Source of the DNA: JACCTI01 sp038237435
Lineage (GTDB): Bacteria > Verrucomicrobiota > Verrucomicrobiia > Chthoniobacterales > UBA10450
Assembly: GCA_038237435.1 (NCBI GenBank)
Contig: JBBRYT010000007.1
Coordinates: 103,986-167,985 of the forward strand
Direction: 5' to 3'
Length of the DNA stretch: 64,000 nucleotides
Shown here: one piece after another, positions 36,262 through 45,226 of the stretch
Position numbering within the stretch: the stretch's first letter is position 1
Layout: the number at the start of each line of letters is the position of its first letter
Program-made: the position numbers and the translations under genes
Notes under the pieces: model-generated
Seen by the model: the letters and a program-made list of their open reading frames with translations, nothing else
Told to the model about the DNA's origin: nothing
The model's database searches: none

Positions 36262-37416
36262 TTGGTAGTGCGCGCGCTGCTTCTCGTTCTCGACAGCGTC
36301 GGCATCGGTAATGCACCCGACGCCGAGCAATACGGCGATGAAGGAGCGAACACGCTTGGACACGTTTTCGAGCGCACGCCGGATTTGCGCCTGCCGAATT
36401 TGGACTCGTTAGGCTTTCGCGCTTTGTTAGCTGGCGAGCATGGAAAATTTCGCGCGAGCTACGGACGGATGCGGGAACGTTCCGCCGGCAAAGACACGAC
36501 GACCGGCCATTGGGAAATCGCCGGAGTAATTCTTGACGAACCGTTCGCGACTTTCGAGAAGTTCCCCGAAGAACTCGTTAGGCCAATCGAGCACGAAACG
36601 CGCATAGAATTTATCGGCAACTACGCGCGTAGCGGCACGATCATCCTCGAGGAACTCGGCGCGGAACATCTGAGAACGGGAAAACCGATTCTTTACACCT
36701 CCGCTGATTCCGTCCTGCAGATCGCCGCGCACGAAGAGATCGTTCCGGTATCGCGGCTCTACGAAATTTGCGAAGTCGCACGCCGGCATGCGGACCGTTT
36801 TCGTATCGGCCGCGTGATCGCGCGGCCGTTCGCGGGTGCAGCTGGGAATTTTCACCGCACGGAACGCCGGCACGATTATTCGATTAAACCGCCACCCACT
36901 ATTTTGAATGCAATCAGCGAGGGCGGAGCGGAAGTGATCGGCGTCGGAAAAATCAACGATATCTTTGCGGGCGAAGGCGTGACGCAATCGCATCCGACTT
37001 CTTCAGATGAAGAGGGCATGGAACGGATTTCCACTCTTTGGTCGCAACTGAACAATGGCCTCGTCTTCGCGAACCTGGTCGACTTCGACATGCTCTTCGG
37101 CCATCGCCGCGATGTCGCCGGTTACGCGCAGGCCTTGCGCGAGTTCGATAGCTGGTTGGGAACATTCGTTGGGCAAATCACCTCCGAAGATCTGGTCATC
37201 ATCACCGCCGATCATGGCAACGATCCGACCTTTCGCGGGACCGATCATACCCGCGAAGAAGTTCCGCTTTTTGTCCTGCACGGAGGTGAATCTCGCGATC
37301 TGGGAACGCGCGCGACATTCGCCGACGTCGCGGCTTCGCTCGCAGAATTTTTTGGCCTAACGAGTGGTTGGCCGGTCGGCACTTCTTTCCTGCATGCACA
37401 TTCCATCGCTCATTGA
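36262..37416 (+). CDS. deoB: Phosphopentomutase
   Basis: 384 residues of the alkaline-phosphatase-like metalloenzyme superfamily, interconverting (deoxy)ribose 1-phosphate and 5-phosphate. Metal and active-site landmarks: LDSVGIGNAPDA at the N-terminus, KDTTTGHWE with the phosphorylated Thr, DFDMLFGHRRD, and TADHGNDPT with a downstream TDHTRE. It starts directly at the stop of the ALDH-like gene, from TTG 36262 or GTG 36268, and overlaps deoA. It is part of a nucleoside salvage operon. Confidence 0.93.
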   Translation: MVVRALLLVLDSVGIGNAPDAEQYGDEGANTLGHVFERTPDLRLPNLDSLGFRALLAGEHGKFRASYGRMRERSAGKDTTTGHWEIAGVILDEPFATFEKFPEELVRPIEHETRIEFIGNYARSGTIILEELGAEHLRTGKPILYTSADSVLQIAAHEEIVPVSRLYEICEVARRHADRFRIGRVIARPFAGAAGNFHRTERRHDYSIKPPPTILNAISEGGAEVIGVGKINDIFAGEGVTQSHPTSSDEEGMERISTLWSQLNNGLVFANLVDFDMLFGHRRDVAGYAQALREFDSWLGTFVGQITSEDLVIITADHGNDPTFRGTDHTREEVPLFVLHGGESRDLGTRATFADVAASLAEFFGLTSGWPVGTSFLHAHSIAH

Positions 37417-38626
37417 GAAGAAGCGCGATGGCGCGGAGCTCAGCGCCGAAGAAATCGGCTGTCTGATCGACGCCTTCACGCGAGGCGAAATGGCGGACTA
37501 CCAAATGAGCGCGTGGGCCATGGCGGTTTTTTTCCGCGGGATGACGCCGGGCGAGACACAGCATCTCACAACGGCAATGATGAACAGCGGCCGCGTCCTG
37601 CAATATCCCGCCGGTTCGCCACCGAAAGTGGACAAGCATTCGACCGGTGGCGTTGGCGACAAGGTCTCGTTAGTCCTCGCCCCGTTACTCGCCTGTGATG
37701 ATGTCTGGGTGCCGATGATCTCCGGGCGCGGTCTCGGGATTACCGGTGGAACGCTCGACAAACTTGAGAGCATTCCCGGTTTCAATGTAAACCTGGATGA
37801 GAAACGTGCGCTCAAACAGCTCGAGCGCATCGGCGTTTTTATGATCGGGCAAACTGCCGATATTTGTCCGGCCGACAAAAAACTCTACGCATTACGAGAC
37901 GTGACCGGAACTGTTCCGTCACAACCATTGATCGTCGCCAGTATCATGAGCAAAAAGCTGGCGGAGAACCTCGACCGTCTTGTCCTCGACGTGAAATTCG
38001 GTGCGGGTGCATTCATGAAAACGCGCGCCGAGGCGGAACAATTAGCCGCTTCGATGAGAGAAGTCGGAAAACTCATGGGCGTGGAAACAAGTTCTCTGCT
38101 CAATCCGATGGACGAACCGCTCGGCCGAGCGGTCGGTAATGCGCTCGAAGTCGCGGAGTGTGTGGAAATTCTTCAAGGTGGCGGGCCGCGGGATCTGATC
38201 GATTTGACACTCGACCTGGCAAAGAAAATTTCGACGGCGTCGCGCGCGCAACTAGCGGCTGGGCTGGCAGAAGGCCGCGCGTGGAAAAAGTTTATTGAAA
38301 TGGTCGAGGCACAAAACGGAGACGCGAAAGTCTTGGAAAACATCGAAAACGCACATCGCGCTCCGATTCGCGAACCACTGCTCGCGAAGAAGACAGGCGT
38401 AATTCAAAAGATGGATGCGGAGTTGATTGGACGGGCTTCGGTCTTACTTGGAGCCGGTCGGCAAAAGGCGAATGATCCTATCGATTTTGCGGTAGGTTTC
38501 TCCGCCATCAAAAAAGTGGGAGAGAGCGTGGAAGGGAAAGAGCCCCTGCTCATGATTCATGCGCGCGAGCGCCGAGCGCTTGACCTCGTCCGCCCCTTAC
38601 TTGAAGAAGCGGTCTCTCTGGTCTAA
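37394..38626 (+). CDS. deoA: Thymidine/pyrimidine-nucleoside phosphorylase
   Basis: About 410 residues. It splits pyrimidine nucleosides with phosphate, yielding the ribose 1-phosphate that deoB handles. The phosphate-binding signature KHSTGGVGDKVSLVLAPLLA is intact, along with MISGRGLGITGGTLDKLESI. The ATG at 37394 (MHIPSLIEKKRDG) overlaps the deoB end by 23 bases and matches the family start. Confidence 0.93.
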   Translation: MHIPSLIEKKRDGAELSAEEIGCLIDAFTRGEMADYQMSAWAMAVFFRGMTPGETQHLTTAMMNSGRVLQYPAGSPPKVDKHSTGGVGDKVSLVLAPLLACDDVWVPMISGRGLGITGGTLDKLESIPGFNVNLDEKRALKQLERIGVFMIGQTADICPADKKLYALRDVTGTVPSQPLIVASIMSKKLAENLDRLVLDVKFGAGAFMKTRAEAEQLAASMREVGKLMGVETSSLLNPMDEPLGRAVGNALEVAECVEILQGGGPRDLIDLTLDLAKKISTASRAQLAAGLAEGRAWKKFIEMVEAQNGDAKVLENIENAHRAPIREPLLAKKTGVIQKMDAELIGRASVLLGAGRQKANDPIDFAVGFSAIKKVGESVEGKEPLLMIHARERRALDLVRPLLEEAVSLV

Positions 38627-38648
38627 CCACACTTCATCGGGCGGGTCG

Positions 38649-38975
38649 TCACTCCACGACTTCCACTTTCAGCTTAAAGGTAGAAGCAGTGTTTTCGTCG
38701 TTCTCCCAGGAACGCTTATAACCAAGGTGAATGGAAGTTTCGCCCTTCGCTCTGCCCGAAAAAATAAAACGCCGCGTCCCGCCCCCACCCACCCCTACGT
38801 GGTCCTCGCGTTGGAATTCATCGGCTTCTAATCCAAGCAACCGCGCGTCAAAGACCGGTCCGGTCCATTTATAGCCTGTAGTCGGATTCTCCTTCAGCAC
38901 GATTTCAAATGTCGCGCCGACGGAGATGCGCGCAGATTTTCCATTATCCTGGTCACGAAAAGCGGATGCAGACAC
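38649..38975 (-). CDS. Chagasin-family (I42) cysteine protease inhibitor
   Basis: 108 residues from a GTG start. The three inhibitory loops of chagasin are recognisable: NPTTGYKW, the glycine-rich HVGVGGGGTRRF, and GYKRSWEND. These proteins block papain-like (C1) proteases. Strikingly, the gene directly upstream encodes a C1 protease and is read in the same direction 82 bases away. No signal peptide is seen with this start, and the frame closes just upstream, so both proteins appear cytosolic. Confidence 0.82.
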   Translation of the reverse strand: MSASAFRDQDNGKSARISVGATFEIVLKENPTTGYKWTGPVFDARLLGLEADEFQREDHVGVGGGGTRRFIFSGRAKGETSIHLGYKRSWENDENTASTFKLKVEVVE

Positions 38976-39057
38976 AGAGGTTAAGATACTATCAACGGTC
39001 GAACATCACTTCGAGGCGACATCTATCACGTCTCGCCCGCATTCATGAAGCGTCGGA

Positions 39058-39831
39058 TTAATTCAAAGAGCGGACGGTCCAGAAGTCGTCCGAGAGATTG
39101 CGGTCGGATAGGTATTCGTAAGGCATGGTGAAATAGCCTTTCATACCCCAATCCGTGTTCCAGGAATTGCGGATGATAAAGCGCTCCTGCGAGTCGTTGT
39201 AGCCGACGGCCATGACCGCATGCCCGCCGAGCACTTTCTCTTTCGGCAACGGCAGATTCAACACCCCCGATTTAGCGACGGCGGCCGATTCGAACGAATC
39301 ATAAACCGTAAAGCCGAAAACGAACGGAAACCCGTCGGCCAGACACGTGCGCATCTCCACGAGACTATTGATGCGGCGATAGGTGGTGATGCGATGTTTC
39401 TTCGCCTGCGTGTAACAAGCCGGAGTCGGTTTCTTTTTGAAACTCGCGATCTTGTAAGGCCATTGTTTCTCCGGGCAAACGCCTTGTTTTGAGAGCGACT
39501 TGATGCCGTCGCGGATAAACGCACCGCTGTCCTGATCAACCGTCCCTTCCATGACGCGCTCGTTGTAATAAACAAAAAGGCGACTCAAATCGGTGCAGGC
39601 GACGCCGTCTTTCTTTTCGAGAAACTCAAGCACACCGACGAGTGCGTTAGCCGTGCAGCTGCCGATCTGCCCTTGATCTTCCACGGGCGAACAATCGGGA
39701 CGCAGATCGACTTTCGGCGGGAGTTTGGTCAGCTTCGGCGCAACGGCCGAGTAAAGAAAATCGCGGTGATCAGGCAGATCGGGGAGCCATCCATACCATT
39801 TAGTGCAGCGGGCTTTTATTTTCGTGGGCAT
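39058..39831 (-). CDS. Papain-like (C1 family) cysteine protease
   Basis: About 257 residues from ATG 39831. The catalytic set is complete: oxyanion Gln53 and Cys59 in EDQGQIGSCTANAL, His204 in VLGGHAVMAVGY, Asn222 in IIRNSWNTDWGMKGYF. The pro-region is very short (residues 1-40) and no signal peptide is present. It is upstream of a chagasin-type inhibitor gene and probably cotranscribed with it, suggesting a controlled intracellular protease. Confidence 0.9.
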   Translation of the reverse strand: MPTKIKARCTKWYGWLPDLPDHRDFLYSAVAPKLTKLPPKVDLRPDCSPVEDQGQIGSCTANALVGVLEFLEKKDGVACTDLSRLFVYYNERVMEGTVDQDSGAFIRDGIKSLSKQGVCPEKQWPYKIASFKKKPTPACYTQAKKHRITTYRRINSLVEMRTCLADGFPFVFGFTVYDSFESAAVAKSGVLNLPLPKEKVLGGHAVMAVGYNDSQERFIIRNSWNTDWGMKGYFTMPYEYLSDRNLSDDFWTVRSLN

Positions 39832-40022
39832 AGGAGACCTTCGGTTAGAGGAGAGACTACGAATCGGGAAAATTCCCAGCAAGGCTTTCCTGAGGCGGCG
39901 GGCGCAATAATTACCAGAAACACTGCGTTTGGCCTAACGAGAGGTCGAATTCTCAAATAAAAAATCATGTGCGACCTTTTTCTTCGGACTATCTTTTCTA
40001 AACTCCGCGAATAACTTTTTCG

Positions 40023-40454
40023 ATGCCTTATCCGACCGAGCTGACCAAAGATTGTTTGGGGATTGTGCACGCCGCCAGCGGCGTCGTCACGGGAGAGGAA
40101 ATGCTCGAGGCGAGCGTGGCCGGAACCCAACTGGTCCAGAACACGGAAAACTTTCAATACGAGTTCGTGGATTTTACAGACGTGACTGAACTGCGCGTCG
40201 AACCGTCGCATCTCCAGAAAATCGCCGCGACTGATCACGACGCAGCGCGCTTCCGGCCGAACGCCATTATCGTGGTCGTCGCGCCCCAGGATTTTGCCTA
40301 CGAAATGGCGCAGCAGTGGCACGAGAAAGTGAGCGATCTAAACTGGACGATACACATTTCGCGGGAGCGGACCGAGGCCGTGCGCTGGCTGCGGCAACAC
40401 ATCAAGACGGAGCGACCGGAATTGCTCGCGCAACGGAACGAAAGCGCTGCTTGA
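40023..40454 (+). CDS. Small protein of unknown function (STAS/SpoIIAA-like appearance)
   Basis: 143 residues with alternating strands and helices: GIVHAASGVVTGEEMLEASV, YEFVDFTDVTELRVEPSHL, then AIIVVVAPQDFAYEMAQQW. The layout resembles the SpoIIAA-like/STAS fold found in many uncharacterised soil-bacterial proteins. The end overlaps the start of the following gene (TTGA). Confidence 0.6.
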   Translation: MPYPTELTKDCLGIVHAASGVVTGEEMLEASVAGTQLVQNTENFQYEFVDFTDVTELRVEPSHLQKIAATDHDAARFRPNAIIVVVAPQDFAYEMAQQWHEKVSDLNWTIHISRERTEAVRWLRQHIKTERPELLAQRNESAA

Positions 40455-41197
40455 AGTCGAGGCGAGGGCGCACGCTTTTCGCGGCGTCACAAATCCTTTT
40501 GTTCGGCGCGCTGCCCGCTCCGCCGCCCAAGTCGATCGTTGAAACGCTCATCCCCTGGCTGTTGCAGGAAGATCAGGAATTGCGTGCCCTTCCGCTCGAT
40601 GAAGTCATTTTCGCGGCCACCGGAAAACATGTGCGCGCGATCGACGCAAAAAATGAAACCGATCAACGCGTCATCAAACAACTGAGCGCCGGGCTGGACG
40701 AAGTCGTTAGGCGCATGAATGCGCCCGATAGTTCGATTCAAAATATCGCGCGCATCAATGAAGTGAGTTCGCATTTCGAGGACACGGTCCGCGAGGTAAT
40801 GAGCGCGGCGCCGGGAATTTCCTGCGATTTCCCGAAAACCGCCACGGACAAAGTGCAGCGCTCGGGATATCCGGACTTGCGTTTGATCGATACCGCGACG
40901 CAGCGCGTTTACTATCTCGATCCCAAACTTTACGCAGTGGGAAGTCGGGCGAGCAGTTTTCGCACGTTTTATTTCGAACCGAAAATCGCCACGAACAAAG
41001 TGCGCGAAGATGCCGCGCATCTAATTCTCGGTTTCGAACACGAACCGCGCAAAGCCGGACACTGGAATTTCACGCGCTGGGACATTGTCGATCTCGCGCA
41101 TTTCAAAGTGAAATTGAAAGCCGAATTCCAGGGAAGTAACCGGGACATGTATCGGCCAGACGCGATTGTGGCGACGAGCGCCGAAGAGAAGCAATAG
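40451..41197 (+). CDS. Exported protein with a possible PD-(D/E)XK-type nuclease core
   Basis: About 248 residues from TTG 40451, which overlaps the previous stop by four bases and gives a signal-like N-terminus (KSRRGRTLFAASQILLFGAL). The core includes GYPDLRLIDTATQRVYYLDP followed by KLYAVGS, a PD...D-x-K arrangement typical of PD-(D/E)XK nucleases, then a conserved-looking HLILGFEHE. No other domain is seen. Nuclease function is a hypothesis; the export signal argues it would act outside the cytoplasm. Confidence 0.55.
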   Translation: MKSRRGRTLFAASQILLFGALPAPPPKSIVETLIPWLLQEDQELRALPLDEVIFAATGKHVRAIDAKNETDQRVIKQLSAGLDEVVRRMNAPDSSIQNIARINEVSSHFEDTVREVMSAAPGISCDFPKTATDKVQRSGYPDLRLIDTATQRVYYLDPKLYAVGSRASSFRTFYFEPKIATNKVREDAAHLILGFEHEPRKAGHWNFTRWDIVDLAHFKVKLKAEFQGSNRDMYRPDAIVATSAEEKQ

Positions 41198-41216
41198 CCG
41201 CGGCCTAGCGAGTGCG

Positions 41217-41340
41217 GTCATCCTGAGCCGCGCAGCGGCGAAGGATCTCGTAAGTGCTATCCGATTACGCGTAAGGAAAATACGTTGAGCGCTAGCTAAG
41301 CGCGAGATTCTTCGGCGCGCTGCGCCAACCTCGGAATGAC
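41217..41340. repeat. Dispersed palindromic repeat, copy 2
   Basis: About 124 bases with left arm GTCATCCTGAGCCGCGCAGC and a decayed right arm ending CTCGGAATGAC; inner arms GAAGGATCTCG and CGAGATTCTTC. Same family as copies at 29712-29818 and 63308-63466. Located between the possible nuclease gene and ribBA. Mismatches show it is the most degraded copy. Confidence 0.8.
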
Positions 41341-41401
41341 AAGGACTCACGTCTTATGAATAGACGTTGCCGACGCGGGCCTCGGAAGTAACAGTAAACG
41401 A

Positions 41402-42619
41402 ATGCTCGCGGAAGCGCCTCCAGCTCTGGAATTCGATACCATCGACGACGTCGTGCGCGACATAGCGGACGGAAAACTCGTGATCGTGACCGATGACGCT
41501 GATCGCGAAAACGAAGGCGATCTGGTGATGGCGGCGGAGAAAGCCACGCCGGCGGCGGTCAATTTCATGAGCAAATTCGGCCGCGGTTTAATCTGCGTTC
41601 CGGTTTCGAACGAACGGGCCGAGCAACTCGGCCTGCAGCGAATGGTCGCGCAAAATCGCGAGATGTATCGAACCGACTTCACGGTTTCGGTCGATGCCGC
41701 GCGCGATGTCACGACCGGAATCAGAGCGCACGATCGTGCGGCGACTATTCAAACAATCGCGAATCCGAAATCGAAACCCGAAGATCTCATTCAACCTGGT
41801 CACATCTTTCCCTTGCGCGCGAAAGACGGCGGCGTCTTGCGCCGCGCGGGACATACCGAAGCGGCGCTCGATCTCGCACGGCTGGCCGGCCTGCAACCGG
41901 CCGGCGTGCTGTGCGAGATCTTGCACGACGACGGGACGATGGCGCGTTTGCCGGAGTTGATGGAATTCAAACGCAAACACCGTCTGCGCATTTGCACGAT
42001 TCAGAGTTTGATTGCGCATCGCCGGCTCACCGAAAAATTAGTTGAGCGCGAACAAGTCGTTAGGCTGCCGACTGATTATGGCGAGTTCGATCTGCATCTT
42101 TATCGTTCGCTGCTCGACGGCGCGCATCATCTCGCGTTGGTGAAGGGAAAAATTTCGCCTAACGAACCAACGCTCGTGCGTGTGCACAGCGAATGTCTGA
42201 CCGGCGATGTTTTCGGTTCGAAGCGCTGCGATTGCGGGAATCAATTACACGCCGCGCTCCGACAGATTTCCGAAGAAGGTAATGGCGTGCTCGTTTACAT
42301 GCGGCAGGAAGGCCGCGGCATCGGATTGGCGGCGAAAATTCACGCTTACAAATTGCAGGAGGAAGGTCTCGATACAGTCGAAGCGAACGCCAAACTCGGA
42401 TTCGGCATGGACTTGCGCGATTACGGATTGGGCGCGCAAATTTTGTTCGATCTCGGCGTGCGCAAATTCCGTTTCCTGACTAACAATCCTAAGAAGGTTG
42501 TCGGTCTCGAGGGGTATGGAATCCAAATGGTCGAGCAGGTGCCCATCCGCAGCGAAGCCAATCCGCATAACGCCAAGTATCTTGAAACGAAGAAGGTCAA
42601 GATGGGCCATCTGCTTTAG
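41402..42619 (+). CDS. ribBA: Bifunctional 3,4-dihydroxy-2-butanone-4-phosphate synthase / GTP cyclohydrolase II
   Basis: 405 residues catalysing the two entry steps of riboflavin synthesis. The RibB half (residues 1-205) has the DDADRENEGDLVMAAE active site and the FPLRAKDGGVLRRAGHTEAA segment. The RibA half has the zinc cysteines in SECLTGDVFGSKRCDCGNQ and the catalytic RQEGRGIGL stretch. It leads ribBA-ribH-nusB, separated by 6 and 2 bases. No FMN riboswitch was recognised upstream. Confidence 0.95.
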   Translation: MLAEAPPALEFDTIDDVVRDIADGKLVIVTDDADRENEGDLVMAAEKATPAAVNFMSKFGRGLICVPVSNERAEQLGLQRMVAQNREMYRTDFTVSVDAARDVTTGIRAHDRAATIQTIANPKSKPEDLIQPGHIFPLRAKDGGVLRRAGHTEAALDLARLAGLQPAGVLCEILHDDGTMARLPELMEFKRKHRLRICTIQSLIAHRRLTEKLVEREQVVRLPTDYGEFDLHLYRSLLDGAHHLALVKGKISPNEPTLVRVHSECLTGDVFGSKRCDCGNQLHAALRQISEEGNGVLVYMRQEGRGIGLAAKIHAYKLQEEGLDTVEANAKLGFGMDLRDYGLGAQILFDLGVRKFRFLTNNPKKVVGLEGYGIQMVEQVPIRSEANPHNAKYLETKKVKMGHLL

Positions 42620-42625
42620 TCCCGC

Positions 42626-43105
42626 ATGTCGTTTGCAGTTCCGCCCCGGCCGCGCGCAATGGTCGGCACCAAGCGCCACTTCACTTTGGTCGCGAGTCAA
42701 TTCAACGCGCGTTATGTGCAAGGCCTCGTTAATCACGCTTCGGAAGAATTGCGCTCGCTCGTTCCTGGTGTGCTGCTGAGTTTGCATCAAGTGCCCGGCG
42801 CTTTTGAGATCCCTATTGTCGTGCGCGAAATCGCGCTGAAAAAACAATCGGACGCCATTCTGGCGATCGGCGTCATTCTGCAAGGAGCGACTTCTCACGC
42901 GGACCATCTCAGCCATTCCGTAACAAACGCATTGCAACAAATCGCGATCGAATACGGAGTGCCCGTGATCAACGTCGTCCTCGAAATGGAAAATGAAGAG
43001 CAGGCCCGCGAACGTTGTCTGGAAAAAGGAATCAACCGCGGCATCGAAGCGGCGCGCGCCGCAGTAGAAATCGCCAACATCATGAGCGAGCTGCGCGCGA
43101 AATAG
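42626..43105 (+). CDS. ribH: 6,7-dimethyl-8-ribityllumazine synthase
   Basis: 159 residues. It joins the RibBA butanone phosphate with the pyrimidine intermediate. Motifs: VASQFNARYVQGLV, the PGAFEIPIV turn, and GVILQGATSHADHLSHSV. Length is normal for a lumazine synthase. It lies between ribBA and nusB in a compact operon. Confidence 0.95.
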   Translation: MSFAVPPRPRAMVGTKRHFTLVASQFNARYVQGLVNHASEELRSLVPGVLLSLHQVPGAFEIPIVVREIALKKQSDAILAIGVILQGATSHADHLSHSVTNALQQIAIEYGVPVINVVLEMENEEQARERCLEKGINRGIEAARAAVEIANIMSELRAK

Positions 43106-43107
43106 TC

Positions 43108-43554
43108 ATGGGCAAGCGACGTAATGCGCGGCAGGCCGCCATCCAATTTCATTTTTGGCGCGACCTGCATCACGGGCATGCCCCGGAAAAAATGGATGAC
43201 TTCTGGGAGTTTTGCCCGGCGAAATCTGGCGTGCGCGAATTCGCGCAACCGCTCATCGACGGCATGGTCGCGCATCAACCAGAGATCGACCAACGGATCG
43301 CGCGCTACTGCGAAAACTACGATCTTAATCGCATTTCGCCGGTCGATCGCGCCGTCCTGCGGCTGGCAATTTTCGAAATGCTTTTTCGCGATGATATCCC
43401 GCCGGTGGTTTCGATTAACGAAGCGATCGAGCTGGCGAAGACCTTCGGCGGACCGGACTCAGGCCGTTTCGTGAATGGAATTCTCGATCGCGTGAAACAA
43501 GACCTTTCGCGGCCTTTGCGCGAAGCAGTGCAGACCCAGCCTAACGAGAACTAG
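43108..43554 (+). CDS. nusB: Transcription antitermination factor NusB
   Basis: 148 residues, all-helical. NusB acts with NusE in rRNA antitermination. Starts at ATG 43108 (MGKRRNARQAAIQFHF), two bases after ribH. Conserved stretches: RISPVDRAVLRLAIFEML and VVSINEAIELAKTFGG, ending GRFVNGILDRV. Its 3' end overlaps the convergent fumarylacetoacetase gene by 14 bases. The ribH-nusB linkage is common in bacteria. Confidence 0.94.
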   Translation: MGKRRNARQAAIQFHFWRDLHHGHAPEKMDDFWEFCPAKSGVREFAQPLIDGMVAHQPEIDQRIARYCENYDLNRISPVDRAVLRLAIFEMLFRDDIPPVVSINEAIELAKTFGGPDSGRFVNGILDRVKQDLSRPLREAVQTQPNEN

Positions 43555-44800
43555 CCGGTAGGATTTTTCCGGTTACTTCGCCAAAACCAATCCGATATCC
43601 GTCGCCTTGCGTCCAACCCGTAACCGTTAGGCTATCGCCGTCTTCCAACCATTTGCGCGTTTCGCCATTTGGCAACGTGAGTGGATTCGCTCCGCGCCAG
43701 GTCAGTTCCAACATGCAGCCGCGAGATTCTTCCGTTGGTCCGCTGATGGTTCCGCTGGCGAGCAAATCTCCTGGCTGAAGGTTACAGCCGCCGATGGTGT
43801 GATGCGCGAGCTGCTGCGCAATGCTCCAATAAAGATTGAGAAAATTGGTTCGCGTGATGACGTGCGGTGAATCCATTGTGGAAGTGCGCAGCTGCGCTTC
43901 CAATTTTATGTCGTAGGTGAAGTCGTTAGGCGCGCGCAGATAAGAGAGGGGTGCCGGATCTTGTGGCGGCAGCGGTTTCCGAAATGGCTCAAGCGCATCG
44001 AGCGTCACCACCCATGGCGAAATACTTGTGCAGAAATTCTTCGCCAGAAACGGACCGAGCGGTTGGTATTCCCAAGCCTGCACGTCGCGCGCACTCCAAT
44101 CATTCATCAGAACGAGTCCGAAAATATGGTCCTCGGCTCCCCCGATTGGCACCGGCTCGCCTAACGAGTTCCCCGGACCGATGAGAAATGCGGTTTCCAA
44201 TTCGAAATCAAAACTGCGCGTCGGACTGAAGATCGGTTCGGCCGCGTCCGGCGGTTTGATTTGCCCCCACGGGCGACGCACATCCGTGCCGCTGACGACG
44301 ATGGAACTGGCGCGGCCGTGATAACCAACCGGCAGCCATTTCCAATTCGGCATAAGTGCATTTTCCGCCCCGCGCAACATGGTGCCGACATTGTGCGCGT
44401 GATGATAAGATGAATAGAAATCCGTGTAGTCGCCGATTCGCGCCGGAAGTTGCATCGTTACTTCGGCCTGCTTGTGAAAAGCGCGTTCGCGCAAAGCCGC
44501 GTCATCGCGCAATTCCGCAGTGTTCGCACTGAGCAGACCTTGTAAAATCTCGCGCGTCTTTCGCCAGGCAGGTCGGCCTAACGAGAGAAAATCATTAAGC
44601 GAATCATTTGCGAAAACCTTTCGCTCCAACGCCAGTTTGCCCGCTTGCTCTAAAACAGATAAATCGAGAACCAAATCGCCAATCGCCACCCCGACTCGCG
44701 CTGACCCACCGCGCGGTTTAAAAATTCCAAAAGGAAGATTCTCCAGGGAAAAATGTGAGTCCGGCGAAACCTCGATGAAAGATTGGAGAGCGTTGGGCAT
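43541..44800 (-). CDS. Fumarylacetoacetase
   Basis: 419 residues. It hydrolyses fumarylacetoacetate to fumarate and acetoacetate in tyrosine/homogentisate breakdown. Landmarks: DYTDFYSSYHHAHNVGTMLR, LPVGYHGRASSIVVSG, the metal-binding FELETAFLIG, and LVLMNDWSARDVQAWEYQPL. Length and domain order (small N-terminal domain then catalytic fold) are normal. No other homogentisate genes are adjacent. The acetoacetate formed could feed the CoA-transferase at 52.5 kb. Confidence 0.95.
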   Translation of the reverse strand: MPNALQSFIEVSPDSHFSLENLPFGIFKPRGGSARVGVAIGDLVLDLSVLEQAGKLALERKVFANDSLNDFLSLGRPAWRKTREILQGLLSANTAELRDDAALRERAFHKQAEVTMQLPARIGDYTDFYSSYHHAHNVGTMLRGAENALMPNWKWLPVGYHGRASSIVVSGTDVRRPWGQIKPPDAAEPIFSPTRSFDFELETAFLIGPGNSLGEPVPIGGAEDHIFGLVLMNDWSARDVQAWEYQPLGPFLAKNFCTSISPWVVTLDALEPFRKPLPPQDPAPLSYLRAPNDFTYDIKLEAQLRTSTMDSPHVITRTNFLNLYWSIAQQLAHHTIGGCNLQPGDLLASGTISGPTEESRGCMLELTWRGANPLTLPNGETRKWLEDGDSLTVTGWTQGDGYRIGFGEVTGKILPASSR

Positions 44801-44878
44801 AAGGAGAAGCCCTACAAATCTGCGACCTACCGCAAAATGTCTAGGAGCCTTCTGCGGTCATCTTTATGCTTCGAGGCC

Positions 44879-45167
44879 GTGAATTTCGCTTCTGTTCTTT
44901 CGCTGCTCTACTTGCTCTTTCTCCTCGGCCTCTTCACCTACCTCTTAATTCGCGGCGTGACGCACTCTTTCATCGCCTGTTTTGCGGCGGGCGCGTTGCC
45001 CTCATCTTGGTTTTCTCGCCATGCAGGAAATGCCGGGAGGCTTTTCCGCTAATCGAGCCTACTACCCGATCCTAGTGATCTTCGGATCTGTCGGCACAAT
45101 TTGTTTTGCGGCTGGATTCCTGTTGCTCGCGAAATTCTTGCTCAGTCCTGCGAAGATTGCCGTTTAA
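44879..45167 (+). pseudogene. Possible frameshifted small membrane protein
   Basis: From GTG 44879 one frame encodes a membrane helix (VLSLLYLLFLLGLFTYLLIR and following), stopping at 45052. A second frame, open around 44982-45167, reads MQEMPGGFSANRAYYPILVI and continues with a second membrane helix. Together they look like one two-helix protein broken by a one-base shift near 45000. It could be a decayed gene, a sequencing error, or two unrelated small frames. Confidence 0.35.
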
Positions 45168-45226
45168 CGGCGCCAAATGCGGTGCGTTTACGGCCACAAA
45201 GCGATGGCGCTGCGATATTTTGAACG

